A stretch of 9,494 nucleotides of DNA. Origin: Candidatus Poribacteria bacterium (lineage in GTDB: Bacteria > Poribacteria > WGA-4E > DTYX01). Positions within the stretch are counted from its first letter, which is position 1; every line of letters begins with the position of its first letter. The notes beneath the pieces are model-generated. The model saw only the letters and a list, made by a program, of their open reading frames with translations. It had not been told where the DNA came from and searched no databases. The stretch spans positions 1 to 9,494 of the forward strand of contig DTYX01001072.1 in assembly GCA_012961655.1 (NCBI GenBank). Direction: 5' to 3'. Positions 1 through 7,000 of the stretch are shown in pieces. A program made the translations under genes and the position numbers.

Positions 1-117
1 CTGCACGCCTGAAGGCGGCCGTAAGCCCAGCGAAGCGCCAGGCGTCGGTGAGGAACGAACAGGTTCGAAAAGCAAAGGCGAAAGGAGCGGGTGAGCAGGT
101 GTGAAAAAAAGACTCTG
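1..117. other. GC-rich non-coding segment with small hairpins, origin unknown
   Basis: No convincing protein is encoded on either strand. The segment is richer in G+C than the DNA after it and has several compact stem-loops in a row, for example CGCC/TGAA/GGCG at 6-17, a short GGC/GCC stem at about 17-27, and GAAC/GTTC at about 55-66. It abuts the point where the minus-strand recombinase remnant stops resembling its family. It may therefore be the end of an inserted element or a structured RNA, perhaps a group II intron fragment, but I see no diagnostic intron boundary or domain V here. Confidence 0.25.
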
Positions 118-297
118 TTCGCGAACAAAGATTTGACTCTGTTCAAAATCGATGTCTTTGACTCGAAGACGCAAACACTCCATCAGCCGCAAACCGTAAA
201 GCAATCTTGCTATCAACTGATGAATGTCGGACATCGCATCTATGACCTAGCGTACCTCTTCTTTTGTCAAAACTACGGGCAAGCATTTCGGTTTCTT
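118..297 (-). pseudogene. Integron-integrase-like tyrosine recombinase remnant
   Basis: Read on the minus strand, this stretch gives LPVVLTKEEVR, a stop (TAG at 249-247), then VIDAMSDIHQLIARLLYG, LRLMECLRLRVKDIDF and QSQIFVR. This closely resembles the start of the catalytic domain of integron integrases (IntI), which are XerC/D-like tyrosine recombinases. The box I arginine of the LRLME motif is present (codon 189-187). Three lesions show it is dead: the in-frame stop, a gap of about two residues between the YG and LRLM parts (intact relatives read roughly YGTGLRLM), and loss of similarity after FVR. The N-terminal domain and the later His-x-x-Arg and Tyr boxes are absent. A direct repeat, GACTCTGTTC, at 111-120 and 135-144 brackets the break. 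Family identity rests on remembered motifs. The + strand frame over the same bases is a shadow. Confidence 0.7.
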
Positions 298-357
298 AGT
301 AGACGTTTTTCCATTTTCACGCCTCCGTAATTTTTTCTTGTTTTTTTAATTTTGTTG

Positions 358-400
358 TGATAAAATTGTAGTGTTATTTCAAGCAACTTTGATTTTATCA
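358..400. repeat. Inverted repeat, TGATAAAAT / ATTTTATCA
   Basis: A perfect 9-bp inverted repeat lies with arms at 358-366 and 392-400, separated by 25 bases. It could be a regulator site or a weak hairpin. It does not match the CRP or CooA palindromes, which have TGTGA or TGTCA half-sites six bases apart. It lies about 140 bp upstream of the predicted -35 box, which is far for a repressor. Confidence 0.4.
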
Positions 401-482
401 TATTTTTGAAATTGTTTCAATAGTAAAATGGGGAAAAAGAGGATTAGACCTTGACCTACCGGCGATTATCGACCTTTTGGGG

Positions 483-510
483 AAAGAGACCGTTGCAAAG
501 AGACCGTTGC
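483..510 (+). repeat. Perfect 14-bp tandem duplication upstream of cooC promoter
   Basis: The sequence AAAGAGACCGTTGC occurs twice back to back (483-496 and 497-510) with no mismatch. It ends 32 bp before the -35 box, so it lies around -65 to -95 of the predicted transcript start, a position where activators often bind. It may equally be a neutral slippage duplication. Confidence 0.6.
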
Positions 511-542
511 GGATATAGGAAAAGTGATTTGTAAAAATTCCC

Positions 543-571
543 TTGATAGATTGTCGATGTTTTTGTACAAT
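543..571 (+). promoter_or_regulatory. Sigma-70-type promoter for cooC operon
   Basis: TTGATA (543-548) and TACAAT (566-571) are separated by exactly 17 bp, and each matches 5 of 6 consensus bases. Transcription would start near 578, giving a leader of about 27 nt before the cooC ATG. This position also rules out an upstream GTG start for cooC. It is predicted from sequence only. Confidence 0.6.
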
Positions 572-592
572 ATATACTGTAAAATATATAAT

Positions 593-597
593 AAGGA
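593..597 (+). promoter_or_regulatory. Ribosome binding site of cooC
   Basis: AAGGA lies 7 nt before the ATG at 605 and fixes that codon as the start, rather than the in-frame GTG at 524, which lies upstream of the promoter. Confidence 0.7.
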
Positions 598-604
598 CAA
601 TATT

Positions 605-1372
605 ATGAAACTTGCAATTACAGGCAAAGGCGGAGTAGGAAAGACCAGTTTGACCGCCTTGTTGGCCCTTTCGTTCGCACGCGCGGGACGGAAGGTTATT
701 GCGGTAGATGCCGACCCCGCGACAACCTTAGCGCGAACGCTCGGTATTCCCAATCCAGAATCGATAACGCCTATTTCGGAGCTGCATGAACTTATCGAAG
801 AGCGAATGGGTGTCCAACCGGATAGCATCGGCACTTTTTTTCGGCTGAATCCGAAAGTAGACGATTTGCCCGAAAAATACTGGGTAGAGCATGATGGAAT
901 AAGGCTTCTCATTATGGGGACCATCTCGCGGGGAGGTACTGGATGCGCCTGTCCGGCTAACGCTTTACTCAAAGCGTTATTGATGCATCTGCTGATAGCG
1001 CGTGATGAAGTTGTCATCTTAGATATGGAAGCGGGAGTGGAGCATCTTGGTAGGGCAACCGCAACGGCTGTTGACGCTTTTATAATAGTCCTTGAACCAA
1101 GCAGACAAAGCATCGAGACCGGCCGAAAAATTGCTCAACTTGCAAAAGATATAAGTATCAAACGGATATTTGTCGTAGGAAATAAAGTCAGAAGCGAGAT
1201 TGAGTGCGATTTTATCAGGGAAAATGTCGATTTCGGCACAATGACCATCTGTTTGCCGTATAGCGACGAAGTTGTTCTTTCGGCTATGGAAGGTTCGGGA
1301 CGGATTAAACCCGCGGCTGATATAGTGGATGGAATTGAAAAGTTGAAAGAAACGATAAGCAAGCAATATTAA
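605..1372 (+). CDS. cooC: CooC-type nickel-insertion ATPase for CODH/ACS maturation
   Basis: This is a 255-residue cytoplasmic P-loop ATPase of the SIMIBI/MinD class. CooC proteins, and the related AcsF, use ATP hydrolysis to load nickel into the C-cluster of CO dehydrogenase or the A-cluster of acetyl-CoA synthase. The deviant Walker A motif GKGGVGKTS is at residues 7-15, with the signature lysine at K8. VDADP at 34-38 fits switch I, and the VVILDMEAG stretch fits switch II/Walker B. The Cys-Ala-Cys pair at C114/C116 matches the metal-binding CxC at the dimer interface of characterised CooC (Cys112/Cys114 in C. hydrogenoformans CooC1, from memory). The start at 605 is supported by AAGGA 7 nt upstream and by the N-terminus beginning directly with the family's MKLAITGKGG pattern. 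It is the first gene after the promoter and lies 8 nt from the next gene. Whether it serves CooS, AcsB or both cannot be decided from sequence. Confidence 0.93.
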   Translation: MKLAITGKGGVGKTSLTALLALSFARAGRKVIAVDADPATTLARTLGIPNPESITPISELHELIEERMGVQPDSIGTFFRLNPKVDDLPEKYWVEHDGIRLLIMGTISRGGTGCACPANALLKALLMHLLIARDEVVILDMEAGVEHLGRATATAVDAFIIVLEPSRQSIETGRKIAQLAKDISIKRIFVVGNKVRSEIECDFIRENVDFGTMTICLPYSDEVVLSAMEGSGRIKPAADIVDGIEKLKETISKQY

Positions 1373-1380
1373 CGCAGTGG

Positions 1381-1899
1381 GTGATAGGAGTGAAACTTAC
1401 AATCATAATTATCGCGCTGATGCCCATCGTAAGTTTCTCAGCGACTGCCGCTGAGAAACCTACGATAGAAGAACGACTTATACACCTTGAAGAAGGACAA
1501 AAGATGCTGAATCAGCGTATTGAAGATACCAACAAGCGTATCGATGACTTGCGGCAGGATATGAACCAGCGTTTTGGTGATATAAACCAGCGTTTTAATG
1601 ATATAAACCGGCGTTTTAATGATATAAACCGGCGTTTTGATGATATAAACCAGCGTTTTGATGATATGAATCAGCGTTTTGATGATTTGCGCTTTTGGCT
1701 ACAAATCGCTTTAGGTATGCTAGCCTTAGTCATTGCTGGGTTGGTAGGACAATTTTTACTAATCTGGCGAAGATTGGTTAAAGTAGAATTAAAATTGGAA
1801 AACCATTTGGCGGAGACAGAGAAGGATAGGCTAATAGCTTTCCAACGCGAAGAGATAGAGATGCTTAAAGCGCAACTTGATAAACTCAAAGTGCAATAA
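1381..1899 (+). CDS. Exported coiled-coil protein with one membrane segment, function unknown
   Basis: I do not recognise this 172-residue protein as a named family. Residues 1-24 look like a Sec signal peptide: a lysine, then an Ile/Leu-rich core, then SATAA before EKP. Residues about 30-103 form a long heptad coiled coil, of which 62-103 are six near-identical heptads of the type NQRFDDI. A hydrophobic span at 107-129 is followed by WRR, and the C-terminal tail (about 135-172) is charged and again helical. The predicted topology is an external coiled coil, one membrane anchor and a cytoplasmic helical tail. If the signal peptide is not cleaved it would have two membrane spans. It begins 8 nt after the cooC stop, so it is probably co-transcribed. 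The start is uncertain: GTG 1381 has only a weak ribosome site, while GTG 1390 gives a cleaner MKLT signal peptide but has GGAG directly against it. A scaffold or membrane-tethering role near CODH/ACS would be speculation. Confidence 0.75.
   Translation: MIGVKLTIIIIALMPIVSFSATAAEKPTIEERLIHLEEGQKMLNQRIEDTNKRIDDLRQDMNQRFGDINQRFNDINRRFNDINRRFDDINQRFDDMNQRFDDLRFWLQIALGMLALVIAGLVGQFLLIWRRLVKVELKLENHLAETEKDRLIAFQREEIEMLKAQLDKLKVQ
1564..1689 (+). repeat. Six tandem 21-bp repeats encoding heptads
   Basis: Six in-frame 21-bp units, each starting AAC/AAT CAG/CGG CGT TTT, encode the heptads NQRFGDI, NQRFNDI, NRRFNDI, NRRFDDI, NQRFDDM and NQRFDDL. The nucleotide identity is much closer than heptad function needs (the ATATAAACC and GCGTTTT blocks recur almost unchanged), which points to recent unit duplication. 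Unit number may vary between strains. Confidence 0.9.
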
Positions 1900-2038
1900 T
1901 GTTAGACTGCCCTTCCAGACTTGCTACAGACGTTCAGATAATGTTTGAGAATATGAGTGACGAGTGACGTAAGATATTCATACTTACCGTTAAAGTATAG
2001 ATTAACTCAGAAAACAGATTCAATTTTCAACCAATCAT

Positions 2039-2044
2039 AGGAGG
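2039..2044 (+). promoter_or_regulatory. Strong ribosome binding site of cooS
   Basis: AGGAGG lies 8 nt before the cooS ATG at 2053 and is the best ribosome site in the window. An out-of-frame ATG at 2048 is followed at once by TAA and is not a gene. The 153-nt gap from 1900 to 2052 contains no clear terminator and no promoter I would defend. Confidence 0.85.
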
Positions 2045-2052
2045 TTAATGTA

Positions 2053-4047
2053 ATGTCCAATTCTGAGGAAAGAGAAGAAAAATCTTTCGATTCCGTTTCT
2101 CAGGGGCTAATTAGAGCTGCTCAGACAGCGGATATCGAGTTAGTATGGGATAGGGCGAGCGCGCAGACCCCGCACTGTCGTTTCGGCGTGGATGGACTTT
2201 GCTGTCGTCTCTGTTCTATGGGCCCCTGTCGAATTATCCCAGGTAGAAGAGACCATGGTGTATGCGGAGCAACCGCTGATACCATCGTTGCGAGAAATTT
2301 CGTCCGAATGATAGCCGGAGGCGCTGCTGCTCATTCAGACCACGGAAGAGCAGTTGCCATAAACTTTATCAAAGCTGCCCGAGGCGAAGTGCCCGGTTAT
2401 GAGATTAAGGATGAAGAGAAACTGAAGAAAGTAGCCGACGTCTATGAAATCGAAACTGAGGGAAGAACAAAAGAAGAGATTGCAGAAGATGTCGGTAACG
2501 CGGCGCTTCAAGAATTTGGGCAGCAAATGGGAGAAATAAAATTTATCAGTCGAGCGCCAGAAAAACGACAGCAGATTTGGCGTGAACTTGGCGTTGTACC
2601 CAGAGGCATAGACCGGGAGATAGTCGAGATTATGCATCGCACACACATGGGCGTCGACCAGGATTACGAGAATTTGATGCTTCAAGGAACTCGCGCGGCG
2701 CTGGCGGATGGTTGGGGCGGTTCGATGATTGCAACGGAATTGCAGGACATAATGTTCGGCACTCCAGGACAACCCTGGTCTGATAGCAACCGCCAGGCAT
2801 TGCGTTCACAAGTTAATCTCGGTGTTCTCGCCGAGGATAAAGTAAACATAGTGGTTCACGGTCATGAACCGCTCCTTTCGGAGATGATTGTGGTCGCCGC
2901 TGGTGACCCTGAGATGCTCGAACTCGCGGAAAAAGTTGGAGCTAAAGGGATAAATCTCGCTGGAATATGCTGTACCGCAAATGAAGTTCTGATTCGACAC
3001 GGAATCCCGTTAGCCGGAAACTTTTTGCAACAGGAACTTGCTCTGGTAACAGGGGCAGTCGAAGCGATGGTAGTAGATGTACAGTGTGTCATGGAATCAC
3101 TTTCTCAGCTATCCGAATGCTATCATACGAAGTTGATTACAACTTCCGAAAAAGCCAAGATACCAGGCGCTGTTCACATGCACTTTGATGAAGAAGACGC
3201 TATTAACTCAGCTAAAGCGATAATCAGGACAGCTATCGAGAATTATCCCAACAGGGGAGAGGTAAATATACCAGAAGGTGAAGAAACTGAATTGATAGCC
3301 GGTTTCAGCCACGAGTACGTCAACTACATGCTTGGTGGAACTTTCAGAGGTTCATACTGGCCGCTTAACAGCAACATCATAGACGGCAGAATCAGAGGCG
3401 TAGCGGGTGTTGTTGGATGCAACAACGCATGTGTAGTTCTAGATTCCGTTCATGTTCCACTTATCGAAGAGTTAATCGCCAACGATGTTCTTGTCGTGCA
3501 AACGGGATGTTCCGCTATCACGGCAGCCAAAGCCGGACTGATGCAACCAGAAACCGCGGCGTTGAAAGCCGGCCCTGGACTCGCTGAGGTGTGCGAAGCT
3601 GTTGGAATACCACCTGTGCTACACGCTGGTTCATGTGTCGATAACTCAAGAATTCTCATCGCTTTGACCGAAATGGTCAATGTTGGAAAGCAAAACAGCA
3701 GACTAAGCCTGGGCGACGATATTAGCGACTTGCCCGCTGCCGGAGCAGCGCCGGAGTGGATGAGCGAAAAAGCCATCTCCATCGGACACTACTTCGTGGC
3801 ATCAGGCGTCTACACCGTATTTGGCGTGAGATTTCCAACAACCGGAAGCAAAGCCTTGACGGACCTGTTGTTCAAGGGATACGAAAACATACTCGGTGGA
3901 ATGTGGGCTTGTGAACCCGACCCATCGAAGATGGCTGGTTTGATAATTGACCACATAGATAAAAAGCGAAAAGCGCTCGGAATTGAAGGGGCGCGAGAAA
4001 GAGTTCTTTACGATATGGAAATGAGACGACAACTGGAGGTAGAATAA
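2053..4047 (+). CDS. cooS: Ni-Fe-S carbon monoxide dehydrogenase catalytic subunit (CooS/AcsA)
   Basis: This 664-residue anaerobic CO dehydrogenase interconverts CO2 and CO at a Ni-Fe-S C-cluster. In the CODH/ACS complex it supplies CO through a tunnel to acetyl-CoA synthase. The length is normal for the family. Cysteines for the D- and B-clusters are C42, C50, C51, C54, C59 and C71; the loop C59-C71 is about two residues shorter than in the CooS I remember. C-cluster residues are all present: His in HGHEP (269/271), C307 in GICCT, C345 in DVQC, C456 in VVGCNN, C486 in TGCS, C528 in GSCVDNSR, and the catalytic lysine K573 in MSEK. H94 and H97 of the HSDHGR motif fit the proton-channel histidines. 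The protein is cytoplasmic and expected to be a homodimer. Its stop overlaps the acsB start by one base, so translation is coupled with its partner, and no intein is present here. Reducing equivalents presumably come from ferredoxin. Confidence 0.96.
   Translation: MSNSEEREEKSFDSVSQGLIRAAQTADIELVWDRASAQTPHCRFGVDGLCCRLCSMGPCRIIPGRRDHGVCGATADTIVARNFVRMIAGGAAAHSDHGRAVAINFIKAARGEVPGYEIKDEEKLKKVADVYEIETEGRTKEEIAEDVGNAALQEFGQQMGEIKFISRAPEKRQQIWRELGVVPRGIDREIVEIMHRTHMGVDQDYENLMLQGTRAALADGWGGSMIATELQDIMFGTPGQPWSDSNRQALRSQVNLGVLAEDKVNIVVHGHEPLLSEMIVVAAGDPEMLELAEKVGAKGINLAGICCTANEVLIRHGIPLAGNFLQQELALVTGAVEAMVVDVQCVMESLSQLSECYHTKLITTSEKAKIPGAVHMHFDEEDAINSAKAIIRTAIENYPNRGEVNIPEGEETELIAGFSHEYVNYMLGGTFRGSYWPLNSNIIDGRIRGVAGVVGCNNACVVLDSVHVPLIEELIANDVLVVQTGCSAITAAKAGLMQPETAALKAGPGLAEVCEAVGIPPVLHAGSCVDNSRILIALTEMVNVGKQNSRLSLGDDISDLPAAGAAPEWMSEKAISIGHYFVASGVYTVFGVRFPTTGSKALTDLLFKGYENILGGMWACEPDPSKMAGLIIDHIDKKRKALGIEGARERVLYDMEMRRQLEVE
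4035..4039 (+). promoter_or_regulatory. Ribosome binding site of acsB, inside cooS end
   Basis: GGAGG lies within the last codons of cooS, 7 nt before the acsB ATG at 4047. The cooS stop TAA (4045-4047) and this ATG share one base, giving a translationally coupled TAATG junction. Confidence 0.85.
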
Positions 4048-7000
4048 TGTCAAGAATCATTGCCTCTGCGGCAATTAGAGGAGCGCAGAAGATTGTCAGC
4101 AGAGCGGAGAAAGCGCTCAAGGAAGCGACCGAAAAATTCGGTCCAGAGCAAGTTGTAGAATTTCCGAATACAGGATATTTCCTGCCCGTCATTTATGCTA
4201 TGACGGGCATGGAAGTGCGGACAATAGCGGATATGCATCCGGTGTTGGATAAAGCGAAGATGCTTTTACCTCCTGTGCCAGCGGAAAAAATGTGGTTGCC
4301 ATATCTCGGCAACGCGCTGGACGCAGGTATGGCGACGCTATTCGCCGATGAAATCATTGAAGTGTTAAAATATCTGGAAGACCCCGTACCATACCACATA
4401 GCGGAAAATTGTCCCGACGAAGGAGATGATTACTGGTTGGGCGCGGCTGATGACCTTATCTTCCGAAAACGTGGATTGGAGTTTGTGGATGGTACTGCCC
4501 CCGGATTCGCCGCCATTGTCGGTTGTGCGCCGAACAATGAAATCGCGGTCAGAATTGCGCGTGAACTTCAAGAGAAAAACCTATATGTGTTCATGACTGC
4601 AACCACTGACGGCAAGAACATGGCTGAACAGTTGCGCCAAGAGGGCGTGCAACTGGGTTGGGAAACGCGGCTCGTACCTTTTGGCAAAGACATTACAGCG
4701 ACAGTATTTCCGTTAGGGTTCGCGGCGAGAGTAGCGATGTCCTTCGGCGGTGTTCAACCCGGAGATTATTGGCGTAATTTGCTTTACAATAAAAACCGCA
4801 CCTTCGCTTTTGTTATAGCGTTAGGAGAAGTTGACGATGAGAAGTATGCTCAAGCGGCAGGCGCTATCAATTACGGTTTTCCGACCATTGCCGATACCGA
4901 CATTCCCGAAATTTTACCCACTGGTATCTGCACGTATGAGCACGTTGTAGCGATGCCGAAGCAATTCCCTCCCGAAGAGATTTACGAAAAGATCGTCGCC
5001 AAAGCCATCGAAGTGCGCGGGCTCAAAGTGGAAATTCATGAAGTCCCCATCCCCGTATCCTACGGGCCGGCTTTCGAGGGCGAAGTCATTCGCAGAGATG
5101 ATATGTACGTGGAGTTCGGCGGACAACGCACACCATCTTTTGAATATCTCCGTATGTTGGAAAATTCGGATGATGTGACGGACGGAAAGATCGAACTATT
5201 CGGTCCTGAAATTGACGACATCGAGGCGGGCAGTCAACTACCGTTGGGCGTCGTCGTCGAAGTATACGGCAGGGAGATGCAGGAAGAATTTGAAGCTATC
5301 TTAGAACGGATGATTCACACATACATCAACGGGGCGTCAGGCGCATGGCACAATGGACAGCGCGACATCAACTGGTTGAGAATCAGCAATGATGCCAAAG
5401 AACAGGGATTTAAAATTAAACACTTCGGCGACATCATACATGCAAGGTTACATCAAGAATACGGCGCCGTCGTGGACAGGGTGCAGGTGAGAATCTACAC
5501 TACTGAAGAAGATGTTCTCAGATTGCGTGAAGAGGCTAGAAAAGCCTATCATCAGCGCGACGAACGTATCGCAGGCATGACTGATGAATCGGTGGATACG
5601 TATTATTCTTGTATCCTCTGCGTACCAGCAGGACAGGATATCGTCCTATCTGATGGCTCCTTTAAACCTGTGGAGAAACTCATTGAGGATTCTGCGGAAG
5701 TTTCTAATATCAACGTTTTATCCTTTAATTACAACCCCCTGGCCCCCTTTTCTAAGGGGGATGAAAATAGATTTGAGGCGAAGGCTGTAGAGGAGACTTT
5801 CATCAACCCCGCGCCATCCAGGTTAAGCAAAATCGTACTGAGCAATGGCAATTCACTCGTGTTGACCGGTAACCATAAAGTGCTTGTAGACAAAATGGAG
5901 GGTTTGGAATGGATAAAGGCAGCCGAACTTCAACCTGATGACCGTTTGATTTCCACTTCCACAATATCGCTGAACGGCTACAATACTGGTGGAATCTCAA
6001 AACCATTCATCATTGACTACCTGCCGGATGACATCAAGGTGTTCGATGACGAGTTCATTGATAAACTTGGACAACAGGTTTTGGAGAAATACGGTACGTG
6101 GGCAGAAGCAGCGCGCGAATTGGGATTTGATTATGGCAGGTTCTATGGTATATTCCACGCGAACGAAAAGTTCAGTCGGCCTCGATTGAAGCTTGGAGAA
6201 TTGAAGCATATTTGCGCCAACGTTGATATGAATTGGGATGATGTTAAATCGGAGATTAATGTCTTTGGCATCAGCAACGGTTGTAAACTTCAGAAGCAGT
6301 TTATCGATGAAGACTTGATGTATGCTGCCGGCTTAGTGGCTTCTGGTGGTTGCGTAAGAAGAAGAGGGAATGGGTCAGTTCTGCAGTTTACCAATGCTGA
6401 AAGGGCATTGACGGATATTTTCAATCAGATTATTACCGCTACTTTCAACATTGAGCCGAGAATGTACATTACAGAGGCCAGTACATCCAGGTCAGACAAT
6501 GATGTAAATGTATCGATTGCCAACAGCCAAATTGCTGGCAGGTTGATGCTTGGTCTGGGCATTGGCAAAAAATGGACTGGTGAAATTATTTCAACATTTT
6601 CACCACATTTGGTAGCTTCCTTCCTACGTGGGCTCTTTGATGGCGGTGGACACGCCACTGATAGTCACATCATGATTACCACGAGAAGCTACAAGGAATC
6701 GCAGCATACGATGCTATTGCTCAAAAAACTGAGTATCTCATCTTATATTAGTGAGATAACTCGTGGCTTCCAGGTGGGTACACGAAGCTATCATGACTAC
6801 ATCCGCTTTCGAAAGCTCATCTCTTCCGAACATCCACAGAAGCGAGTTAAGATGGAAATGGCGCGCTTCAACTTTGATGTGAACCACGTTTCGAGGACAG
6901 ATGTATTGCCCCAAAAATGTGGCAAATTGCTTGAGGAATTGCTTCAAGACGAAGCTAGCAACGTGAAAATTAGCAAGTTGCCCGTGGATAGGAAGAGCGT

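Larger units (their letters stand above)
331..542. other. AT-rich intergenic region upstream of cooC
   Basis: No gene is visible. The region begins with T-rich tracts just outside the recombinase remnant. It contains one inverted repeat (358-400) and one tandem duplication (483-510), described separately, and ends at the cooC promoter. It is the likely control region for the CODH/ACS operon. Confidence 0.6.

Noticed and set aside
91..330. 79-codon open frame on the + strand
   Set aside because: It lies antisense to the recombinase remnant, has no ribosome site and its protein resembles nothing. The minus strand carries the recognisable motifs.
358..400. CRP/FNR or CooA operator
   Set aside because: The arms are 25 bases apart and lack the TGTGA, TTGAT or TGTCA half-site spacing these regulators use.
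524..604. GTG at 524 as an upstream start for cooC adding 27 residues
   Set aside because: It lies upstream of the predicted promoter and lacks a ribosome site. The family N-terminus begins at the ATG at 605.
1564..1689. Regular 21-bp repeats as a possible CRISPR array
   Set aside because: There are no spacers. The units are contiguous, in frame and encode coiled-coil heptads.
1945..1975. Promoter upstream of cooS (TTGAGA and TAAGAT)
   Set aside because: The spacing is 19 bp and the boxes are weak, so it is not defensible without transcript data.
2335..2772. 145-codon minus-strand open frame inside cooS
   Set aside because: Shadow of a strongly conserved gene on the other strand, with no ribosome site and no recognisable motif.
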